Origin: an uncultured Candidatus Berkelbacteria bacterium
Lineage (GTDB): Bacteria; Patescibacteriota; UBA1384; UBA12157
Length of the DNA stretch: 38,514 nucleotides
Direction: 5' to 3'
Assembly: GCA_903877885.1 (NCBI GenBank)
Contig: CAIRFN010000001.1
Coordinates: forward strand, 1-38,514
Below are positions 1 through 6,091 of the stretch, piece after piece. Each line of letters begins with the position of its first letter. The stretch's first letter is position 1. The notes below the pieces were generated by a model. That model was not told the origin of the DNA. It saw nothing but the letters and a program-made list of their open reading frames with translations, and searched no databases. Both the position numbers and the translations under genes were made by a program.

Positions 1-115
1 CATATGGTAAAAACGGCTATTCGAACACCCAAATTAGCCCATTTTACAGAGCAATTTTGGACTTGCAAGCAAGTCCTATCTCATTTGGCGGAACATCGTG
101 AACGATGTTAGAACT

Positions 116-144
116 ATTATACAACAGGAACAGGAATATATCTA
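116..144 (-). promoter_or_regulatory. Candidate leftward promoter
   Basis: On the minus strand a perfect TATAAT (116-121) lies 17 bp downstream of TAGATA (139-144), a 4/6 match to the -35 consensus. A transcript would start near 109, at the first base of an inverted repeat (92-109), and run off the left edge. Seen in sequence only; activity is inferred. Confidence 0.4.
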
Positions 145-191
145 TATCCCTGATTTATCAGGTGCTGTAATCTAATACACTCTTGTTATAC

Positions 192-214
192 AAAAAATTC
201 CTTACTTTAGGAAT
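192..214 (-). terminator. Likely terminator of the chaperone operon
   Basis: On the minus strand the stem ATTCCT/AGGAAT (197-202 with 209-214, 6-nt loop) is followed directly by a run of T (plus-strand A's 192-196). It lies about 230 nt downstream of the last operon gene, so it would give a long structured 3' untranslated region. Confidence 0.55.
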
Positions 215-446
215 CCTTTGTGGGAGTAGCAAGTGAGAGAAAATCTTTCACTTTTCAATCCTCATTTTTTGCTTCAATTATGCTCGATTGAACTCTTGGT
301 GCACCCGTAAGCCAATTTTGCTTTTAACCGCACAAGGCGGACTTATTACACAAAACTGTTTCCAGCCAAATGACTAAAAAACACCAACTCTCACTACTCC
401 AAATAAACTATATCAAATTTTACCCCACCCCGCTACTCACTATTTC

Positions 447-599
447 TTATTCCTTGTTTTTAGGTATTGGTCTATAAATAACTTTCATCAAAGTCATAAG
501 ACGAGTGGCTAATTCGAGAGTTTTTTCATTACTTAATTCCTCGCCAAACTCGCTCTTATAAATTTCTTTGAACTCATCGAGTGCTTTTTGAGATAACAT
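447..599 (-). CDS. Small 50-residue protein, paralogue of the 12060-12245 product
   Basis: This is a 50-residue open frame, starting MLSQKALDEFKEIYKSEFGE and ending YRPIPKNKE. It starts 4 nt downstream of the macro-domain gene's stop, so it is probably the last gene of the operon. Pattern and length match the protein at 12060-12245: MLS start, helical FKEIYK-type segment, FGEE, an acidic helix, then VIYRPIP versus LVYKPMT. The family is common in CPR mobile elements. Its function is unknown to me; a small helical DNA-binding or accessory role is possible but not shown. Two copies in one element, one at the end of the left operon and one in the right module, argue that it is a real gene. Confidence 0.7.
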   Translation of the reverse strand: MLSQKALDEFKEIYKSEFGEELSNEKTLELATRLMTLMKVIYRPIPKNKE

Positions 600-603
600 T
601 ATT

Positions 604-1176
604 TTAATCCGACCAAATATCTTTTAGGTTTCGCAAATAAACCTTTTTATCTTCTTCGGAAAACAAAACAAAATAAATTTGGTTGAAAATATAAACATCT
701 GTATAAAGGTTTTTCCGCAACCACTCTTTAATTGTTTTGCCAGCTATCTTTGAAGCTTCTTCGATAGGGTATCTGAAAGCCCCTGTACCAATAGAAGGGA
801 ATGCGATTGTTCGTATTTTGTTTTCTTTTGCAACCTCTAAACAGCTAATGTAACAAGTTTCAAGAATTTGCTTTTCATTACCGTTTTCTTTCCCGTAAAT
901 AGGGGCTACCGTATGAATTACATTTTTAGCGTACAAATTATATCCCTTTGTGATTACTGCACTTCCTTTTTTACAACCGCCGATTTTTTTATATTCTTCA
1001 AATAATCCCTCTCCTGCGGCAGAGTGTATAGCTCCATCTACGCCACCGCCAACTGCTATATAAGGATTTGCTGAATTAACGATAGCGTCAACCTCCAATT
1101 TAGTAATATCACCTTTGAATACACTAATTTCTGGTTGATAATATTGTCCTGTATCAGATTTCGCATATAGATTCAT
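604..1176 (-). CDS. Macro-domain protein (ADP-ribose binding or hydrolase)
   Basis: A 190-residue protein that is almost entirely one macro domain. Visible features are GDIT (22-25), AIVNSAN (31-37), the glycine-rich loop GGGVDGAIH (43-51) and SIGTGAFRYP (128-137). In the MacroD/YmdB class the Asn of NSAN and the Asp of GGGVDGAIH take part in hydrolysis of O-acetyl-ADP-ribose or removal of mono-ADP-ribose from Asp/Glu. Both are kept here (N34/N37, D47), so catalysis is plausible. Beyond the core there is a C-terminal extension of about 30 residues with no motif I know. It is cotranscribed with the chaperone genes, 21 nt after the preceding stop. It may reverse or sense ADP-ribosylation within that system, but the substrate is unknown. 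Confidence 0.9.
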   Translation of the reverse strand: MNLYAKSDTGQYYQPEISVFKGDITKLEVDAIVNSANPYIAVGGGVDGAIHSAAGEGLFEEYKKIGGCKKGSAVITKGYNLYAKNVIHTVAPIYGKENGNEKQILETCYISCLEVAKENKIRTIAFPSIGTGAFRYPIEEASKIAGKTIKEWLRKNLYTDVYIFNQIYFVLFSEEDKKVYLRNLKDIWSD

Positions 1177-1197
1177 AATAATATTTGCAGTTTAATT

Positions 1198-1635
1198 TTA
1201 ATAAGGAATCTCCAAAACTTCAATTGGATTATTGCCAAGTCTTCTAAAACGAGCTCTTTCGCCACCTCGACTGAAGAAATTTCTCATAATTGTTTTGTCG
1301 TCTCTGAACCGTTTCTCGTTTAGTTTAAACTGGATAAAAGGTGGCACATCATAATTTTTTTCAATAAGTTCACCAGTCCCTGCGTAAATATACGCTTTCA
1401 AAGTGCCACGAGTAGCAAATGGTAGATTACTCCCGTTTTTCATTGTTCTAATTGGTTTATGATGACTTGGAGGGTAGCAATAACCTTTTATTGAGGGGGA
1501 GAAATAATCCCCATATTTCACTTCTTTATTATCAATCGTGAAAACGACTTCAACAAAGTTCGACGAATGATTGGCAAAATCTATTTGCCTTGTATTATTT
1601 TCATTGACGATTGAAAGCTCGAAAGTTTTAGTCAT
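1198..1635 (-). CDS. Unrecognised 145-residue protein of the chaperone operon
   Basis: I do not recognise the family. The sequence looks beta-rich (alternating hydrophobics such as FVEVVFTI, LKAYIYAG, PFIQFKL) with a basic C-terminal part (RGGERARFRRLG). There is no signal peptide or membrane segment, so it is probably cytosolic. Its ATG overlaps the TGA of the preceding gene (ATGA at 1632-1635), indicating translational coupling and a real product. The central stretch has GDYFSPSIKGYCYPP, with clustered aromatic and proline residues that could form a binding loop. It could be a substrate adaptor or effector of the Hsp70/AAA set; that is inference from position only. Confidence 0.7.
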   Translation of the reverse strand: MTKTFELSIVNENNTRQIDFANHSSNFVEVVFTIDNKEVKYGDYFSPSIKGYCYPPSHHKPIRTMKNGSNLPFATRGTLKAYIYAGTGELIEKNYDVPPFIQFKLNEKRFRDDKTIMRNFFSRGGERARFRRLGNNPIEVLEIPY

Positions 1636-2291
1636 TTTTTTACCTCCGTTTTATGTTTAATATTTTTGTTTATTTCATCGAAATCGATGTCTGTTTCAAT
1701 TTCTGGCAAAAAACCAAAATCGTGGATTAACTCTTCGTCTGTACTATCAACCGAACTTGGCGAACTATCATATTCTTCCTTTGAAATTTGATAAGACCCA
1801 TACAGCTTTTTAAACTCTTCTCTAGGAATACGACCGTTAAATGGATTGCCATCTTTAAAAACAACATCATCATACATTGCCTTATTTTTAAGATTTTCCT
1901 GATACTTCTCATAGTCAGGATATTCACAGAAGAGAATCATACCTATCTCCTGAGCGACTTTGAACATTTTGAGATTTCTTTCTTTTTTTAATGATTCTAA
2001 GAAAATATAATAGGCACATTTAATATAGTTTTTAGGATACGGCAATAATGATTTCGGAATAAACTCGAGATACATCATATGAATATCTAAGTTTTTTTGA
2101 TTAAAGTCATTAAAATCAAGAAAAACTTTTTTGGCTAAAGTATAATTAGGTTCATTATAATCAGGAACAGCTCTCTTTAGTTGATTATACGCAGAAATAA
2201 TTCCTTCGTTTTCCTCTTCCTTTGATTTTGGTGGAGGCGTGTCTTTTTTAAAGATAGCTGAAATTTTTTTAAATACATTATCCGTAATCAT
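1632..2291 (-). CDS. Unrecognised 219-residue protein of the chaperone operon
   Basis: The frame is open further upstream to 2369, but I place the start at the ATG at 2291. It follows the preceding stop (2293) by one base, and the longer form would overlap that gene by 77 nt. The product is soluble. It has a Lys-rich N-terminus with a PPPKSKEEEN linker, a helical middle with aromatic-rich helices (YLEFIPKSLLPYPKNYIK, CAYYIFLESLKKE) and an acidic tail (about residues 180-208) rich in Asp/Glu/Ser. The alternation of helices resembles a repeat scaffold, but I cannot assign a family. Its TGA overlaps the next ATG. A role as client adaptor or regulator within the operon is only inferred. Confidence 0.7.
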   Translation of the reverse strand: MITDNVFKKISAIFKKDTPPPKSKEEENEGIISAYNQLKRAVPDYNEPNYTLAKKVFLDFNDFNQKNLDIHMMYLEFIPKSLLPYPKNYIKCAYYIFLESLKKERNLKMFKVAQEIGMILFCEYPDYEKYQENLKNKAMYDDVVFKDGNPFNGRIPREEFKKLYGSYQISKEEYDSSPSSVDSTDEELIHDFGFLPEIETDIDFDEINKNIKHKTEVKK

Positions 2292-2292
2292 C

Positions 2293-2580
2293 TTATCTTT
2301 TACTTCTCTTGTATCCCGCTTTTTGAGCTTCTTGCTGTGTGGCGAAACATCTTTCAGGCTTAGTTTCATTGTAATACTGGCCGCCAGGTATATGATAAAT
2401 TCCCGATTGAGCGTTACCCTTTATCGGTCGATTCGCTGGGCAATTCCAGCTGCTCGCCTGCGGCGTATATGAACTAATTCTAGTATGATACCAATTCCAA
2501 ACCCAAATCCCAACGAGAACGATTAAAATAGTTGCTACCCAAAACCACCATTTTTTAGCCATCTCTCGTATTTTATCCAT
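2293..2580 (-). CDS. Membrane-anchored sunset-type domain protein
   Basis: A 95-residue protein with one N-terminal membrane segment (about 11-29, WWFWVATILIVLVGIWVWNW). The C-terminal region from about residue 46 reads NCPANRPIKGN...IYHIPGGQYYNETKPERCF and then ATQQEAQKAGYKRSKR. This layout (IKGN, IYHxPGxxYY, C-terminal EAxxAGYR helix) matches the small sunset-type domain found at the end of nucleases and envelope proteins. Charge distribution suggests a short cytoplasmic start with the domain outside, but topology is not certain. The domain's ligand is unknown. The gene sits tightly inside the operon (16 nt after one gene, 1 nt before the next), so it is likely part of a membrane-associated assembly. 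Confidence 0.75.
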   Translation of the reverse strand: MDKIREMAKKWWFWVATILIVLVGIWVWNWYHTRISSYTPQASSWNCPANRPIKGNAQSGIYHIPGGQYYNETKPERCFATQQEAQKAGYKRSKR

Positions 2581-2596
2581 TTTTTAATCCTTTCAT

Positions 2597-2866
2597 TTAT
2601 CGTCCTATTTTCATACCAATTATTCTTAGAATTAACCATATAGCAAATAAACAAAAACCAATTATCTTATTTCGGGTAGTGCCTTGTTTCTTTATTGTTT
2701 CTATAATCAGATAAATAAAACCTATTATTATACAAATAGAACCAAGCGTGCCTAAAGCTCCACCAATAACTCCGCCGATAATAAGTGCTACTAAACTACT
2801 TGCTGTTCCCACCCCCAAAATAACATTTGTGCTTAAGTTTTTGTTTGTTTTCGTGTCTTTGTCCAT
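2597..2866 (-). CDS. Small two- to three-span membrane protein
   Basis: I place the start at the ATG at 2866, which has a good ribosome binding site (AAAGGAG, 6 nt upstream). An in-frame ATG at 2908 lies inside the AAA ATPase gene and is unlikely. The 89-residue product has a polar Lys/Thr/Asn-rich N-terminus, then hydrophobic segments rich in Gly and Ile (NVILGVGTASSLVALIIGG, LGSICIIIGFIYLIIETI) and a last one near the C-terminus (IIGFCLFAIWLILRIIGM). No enzyme motif is visible. It could anchor the neighbouring ATPase or form part of a pore. Confident as a gene, not as a function. Confidence 0.7.
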   Translation of the reverse strand: MDKDTKTNKNLSTNVILGVGTASSLVALIIGGVIGGALGTLGSICIIIGFIYLIIETIKKQGTTRNKIIGFCLFAIWLILRIIGMKIGR

Positions 2867-2888
2867 TTTTAGCTCCTTTATTACTTTA

Positions 2889-3962
2889 TTATTTAGAGTC
2901 TCCGACATTTTTAAAATAATCTAAATCTTCTCGTGAGACCGACGGGATCATATTCCTTATCACAGACTCTAACAGAGCTTCATCTATTTCAGAAAGATCA
3001 TTTCTTACGGCTAATCTTGCTGCGTCTTCTACGATCAATTCGATATCGGAGCTAACATAATTCTCTGTTAATTCCGCAAGTTTACCGTAGTTTATTTTAT
3101 TAGAAAATGGCCGACCACTTATATAGAGTTTAAAAAGTTCTTTTCTGGCTTCAAAATCTGGTGGCGAAATAAAAATTCTTCTATCAAACCTCCCAGACCG
3201 AAGTACTGCGTTATCTATTAAATTAGGTCTATTTGTAGCTCCAACAACTAAAACATTTTCCTCGCCGCTCTTGTTCATTTCTGCTAAAAATTGATTTACT
3301 TCTTCTTGTTTATAGCTTCCTGTTTCACCGAGGTTATCTCTGTTTGGAACTAGCCCCTCAATTTCATCAAAGAATAATATTGATGGCGATAAACTTCTTG
3401 CACGATCAAAAACTCTAGATATTTTCTCAACACTTCCGTGGATATAAGACGATCCAATATCTGATGCTTTTACCTCTACATAATTATATCCCAATTCTTC
3501 AGCTAATTTTCTAACGATGTATGTTTTACCACAACCAGGTGGACCATAAAGTAAAATGCCGTTTGGTATCCCTAATTTAAACTTTACATATTTCTCTGGG
3601 TTAAGAAGAGGGTTAATAACTTCGTTGATTAATAGTTCCTTTAGTTCTTTCATCCCAGCAACCGAATCAAGTCCCACTAATTCAGTCAATTCTTTCCTAA
3701 TCTTTTCCTGAATTTTTCGTGAGTATTCTGGATCAATTACAGCTGGCCTTTTACCGTAAAATGTATCAAGGTAAATTACCTTATATCGGTGGCGGCTATT
3801 GATAATGTTATTTTTTTCTAAATTTTTAAAAAGATATAAATATCCTTTATCATCCTCCAAAGAATAGATGTCAAAGGTTTCATCAGAATCTATTCTATTT
3901 TTTATAGTCAGGTCGTCGGCAACCTCTGTGTTATTCATTAACGCTGGTCTTAATAATGGCAT
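2889..3962 (-). CDS. Classical AAA ATPase (Cdc48/FtsH-like fold, no protease)
   Basis: A 357-residue protein with an N-terminal region of about 95 residues unlike known adaptors, then one AAA module. Walker A is GPPGCGKT (140-147), Walker B is ILFFDE (195-200), sensor 1 is in GATNRP (241-246), and the second region of homology is AVLRSGRFDRR with two likely arginine fingers (R255, R258). A YIHG stretch (173-176) sits where substrate-gripping pore loops occur. A helical C-terminal lid follows. No zinc-protease or other domain is fused, so the protein probably forms a hexameric unfoldase or remodelling motor. Start: AGGAG precedes the ATG at 3962. It lies 8 nt after the preceding gene, and co-expression with an Hsp70 suggests joint disaggregation or complex remodelling, as with ClpB-DnaK, though this is not a ClpB. 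Confidence 0.88.
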   Translation of the reverse strand: MPLLRPALMNNTEVADDLTIKNRIDSDETFDIYSLEDDKGYLYLFKNLEKNNIINSRHRYKVIYLDTFYGKRPAVIDPEYSRKIQEKIRKELTELVGLDSVAGMKELKELLINEVINPLLNPEKYVKFKLGIPNGILLYGPPGCGKTYIVRKLAEELGYNYVEVKASDIGSSYIHGSVEKISRVFDRARSLSPSILFFDEIEGLVPNRDNLGETGSYKQEEVNQFLAEMNKSGEENVLVVGATNRPNLIDNAVLRSGRFDRRIFISPPDFEARKELFKLYISGRPFSNKINYGKLAELTENYVSSDIELIVEDAARLAVRNDLSEIDEALLESVIRNMIPSVSREDLDYFKNVGDSK

Positions 3963-3970
3963 AAGAACTC

Positions 3971-4453
3971 CTAATTTTTACAATATGTATTTAAATAATT
4001 ATTATAAGCGTCGACCTTGGAATTGTAAGCATTTTTAAGATTATTGTATTCGTCAACTTTCGCATTATACTGATCAACTGAATACTGGGAGTAATGATTA
4101 ACTAAGGTAGAGTCAATAGAATTTTTCAGCGAGTCTATCGTGCTACTATCACTATCTGATGGTTTGAGACTTGCGAGTTTCGATGTATCGCAACCAGAAG
4201 TCGAGGTTGTAGTATTGCTACTACTGTCTGATGAATTTGCTATCCAGATGAAAAATACTATCACCCCTATTACGATAAGGATAGTTTTCCAGTTAATTGG
4301 TTTACTTTGACTGTTCTCCGATTTTCTAGTTGTTACTTCAACCGAAACTGGCCCATCAGCTTCTTTCTTTACCACAGGATCAGGAGCTTTAGTATCCACG
4401 CTCTCTAGAAAGTCCAGATCAAAATTTAAATGTTTTTTATTTTTATCGGTCAT
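3971..4453 (-). CDS. Single-span membrane protein with helical C-terminal domain
   Basis: A 160-residue protein with an acidic/basic cytoplasmic N-terminus (DFLESVDTKAPDPVVKKEAD), one membrane helix at about 57-70 (ILIVIGVIVFFIWIAN), a Ser/Thr-rich linker and a helical C-terminal part (LKNSIDSTLVNHYSQYSVDQ, YNAKVDEYNNLKNAYNSKVD) that looks like a short coiled coil. Two cysteines (in GCDTSKL and at the end, YCKN) could bridge outside the cytoplasm. The family is unknown to me. It starts 1 nt after the J-like gene's stop, so it is probably translated with it, and both have a membrane anchor and could interact. This supports a membrane-located chaperone complex. Confidence 0.72.
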   Translation of the reverse strand: MTDKNKKHLNFDLDFLESVDTKAPDPVVKKEADGPVSVEVTTRKSENSQSKPINWKTILIVIGVIVFFIWIANSSDSSSNTTTSTSGCDTSKLASLKPSDSDSSTIDSLKNSIDSTLVNHYSQYSVDQYNAKVDEYNNLKNAYNSKVDAYNNYLNTYCKN

Positions 4454-4454
4454 T

Positions 4455-6086
4455 TTATTTACTATTTTTAATTACACCACCGATTATAAAGAATATTAAT
4501 CCTATACCATAAAACCAAACTGTTAGCCAACCGAGGGTGAAAAATATATTAGCAGTTTGAGCTTTTTTAATGTAATAAATTCCTTTCGGAATAATCTTAG
4601 AGTCAACAAGACTAATAACAACAAATCCCTCCCATTTATCTGGAAAAACTTCTTTAGCTGTTTTCCTTACTTCTTCGCAAATCGTATCAACAACACTTAC
4701 ATTATTAGCGTTTATCAACGCAACTCTTGACTCGATGCTGCTTAAGTAATTGTCTAGACCTTCTTTATTGAAATCATATATTCCAATATATTTATTAACT
4801 ATTTCTTGTACTTCTCTAAATTTAGATTCCGACAAATTCCAATTTTTGCTAGTGAATGCGTCCCATCCATCTTTATTTGTACTGATCGCACACATCGCTA
4901 CAGCAGATTTTAACCTGTCGTCAAGATAAGTTGAAAGATTCTTGTGTTCTTTAAATTTCTTTTGGTTCTTTTCAATCATTTCTATCGCAGAGTAATAATC
5001 TTTCTTTTCAACAAGGTCATCTATCGGTGATAAAATATTCTTTTGCTTTAAAACATCTTCTAGCACAGCAAGATCATCGTTAAGCTTGTTCTCCATCGGC
5101 TTGGTCCCAGCAATTGCGAGAGCGATTTTAGTAAGATTAATAGCCTTATCTGTTTCTCCTAGATTATTATGGATATCAAGTATTATGTTTCTGATAGCAT
5201 CAGCCGCCCTGTCTCGAACTATTTTTACATCGCTATCTTCATATAGACCAAAACTAACAAGTTTATTAAACTGTTCCTGAATCTTTTTAATTGCCAAAGC
5301 AACTTCTTTAGCTTCATCACCCGTTAAAACACCGTCTTTACTAACATTCATTTTCTCTAAATTTTCAACAGCAAGAGAAGCCATATTAATCGCAGGACCA
5401 GATACTGTCTTTTCTACTTCTTCGCCTGTGGCACTAAAAAACTTTCTAAATTCCGTAAAAATATCATCATTAATTTTATTTGCATCTGCATAAGCATCTG
5501 CCAAAAACTTGGGGACATCTTTTCTTAATTGGACTATTAGCAGAGGATCAATTTCATTATTGTTGTTAACTTTGTAAATTTTCTCAAAAGTTTTCCAATA
5601 TTTATCTGAATCTACAATTTCCCTCCAAAGCTTTAATGATTTTTCCAAATATTTTTTACTGCCTTGCTGGGATATATAAACATCTTTATTCAACAACTTT
5701 AAGGTTAAAAGAATTGCAAGATTTTTCTTTTTTAATAATGATTCTATGCCTTCTCCGTCTGACTTGTCCTCCCAAATAGTAATGGCTTCGTTCACTTTGC
5801 CACTCTTAATATAATCAATTGATTTTTGATCCGAAGTGTCATTACTTTCAAACCAAAAAAAGTACTCCTTGAGCTGATTTTTAGGTGCAGATATATTATC
5901 CAGAGCTTCGCTGATAGCGTTCGGGCTTCTGTCTGGTTCTAATAAGCCCCAATCACCATCTACTTTATCAATTCCGATCTCTGCCATTCGAAGCAAATCC
6001 TTGGCTCTTTTGTTTGCATCCTTAAACGAGATATTCGTTTCTAAGCCAAGAATATTGTAAGCATTTTTAGAAAAAACATTTGCCAT
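4455..6086 (-). CDS. Membrane-anchored protein with degenerate J-like N-terminus
   Basis: A 543-residue protein. The first 80 residues resemble a J domain: NAYNILGLETNISFKDANKR (8-27) fits the first helix and the turn into the second, and SPNAISEALDNISAPKNQLK with EYFFWF fits the third helix and its end. At the place of the HPD tripeptide it has EPD (LLEPDR), so the histidine needed by canonical J proteins to stimulate Hsp70 is missing. A long all-helical region (about 90-500) resembles tetratricopeptide-type scaffolds, without clear repeats. One membrane helix closes the protein (about 515-538, LGWLTVWFYGIGLIFFIIGG). It lies 5 nt after the Hsp70 gene. The likely role is to tether or regulate that Hsp70 at the membrane. 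The J-like assignment is from pattern only. Confidence 0.72.
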   Translation of the reverse strand: MANVFSKNAYNILGLETNISFKDANKRAKDLLRMAEIGIDKVDGDWGLLEPDRSPNAISEALDNISAPKNQLKEYFFWFESNDTSDQKSIDYIKSGKVNEAITIWEDKSDGEGIESLLKKKNLAILLTLKLLNKDVYISQQGSKKYLEKSLKLWREIVDSDKYWKTFEKIYKVNNNNEIDPLLIVQLRKDVPKFLADAYADANKINDDIFTEFRKFFSATGEEVEKTVSGPAINMASLAVENLEKMNVSKDGVLTGDEAKEVALAIKKIQEQFNKLVSFGLYEDSDVKIVRDRAADAIRNIILDIHNNLGETDKAINLTKIALAIAGTKPMENKLNDDLAVLEDVLKQKNILSPIDDLVEKKDYYSAIEMIEKNQKKFKEHKNLSTYLDDRLKSAVAMCAISTNKDGWDAFTSKNWNLSESKFREVQEIVNKYIGIYDFNKEGLDNYLSSIESRVALINANNVSVVDTICEEVRKTAKEVFPDKWEGFVVISLVDSKIIPKGIYYIKKAQTANIFFTLGWLTVWFYGIGLIFFIIGGVIKNSK

Positions 6087-6091
6087 TAAAA

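Larger units (their letters stand above)
1..446 (-). other. Gene-free, hairpin-rich region after the chaperone operon
   Basis: No convincing gene is seen here. Read on the minus strand, it starts after the stop of the 50-residue protein. Segment 388-400 can pair with 222-238 (one 4-nt bulge) and encloses about 150 nt with smaller stems, including TTGGTG with CACCAA. A terminator-like hairpin follows at 197-214. Beyond it, a TATAAT-type promoter (116-144) would start a second leftward transcript. That transcript would begin with two near-perfect hairpins at 92-109 (8-bp arms) and 59-76 (8-bp arms). I do not recognise an RNA family. The density of inverted repeats suggests a structured 3' untranslated region followed by the leader of a gene outside the window. 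Confidence 0.5.

Noticed and set aside
2292-2369. Upstream extension of the 219-residue protein
   Set aside because: It would overlap the preceding gene by 77 nt, and an ATG follows that gene's stop by one base.
2867-2908. Upstream ATG for the small membrane protein
   Set aside because: It lies within the AAA ATPase gene, whereas ATG 2866 has AAAGGAG.
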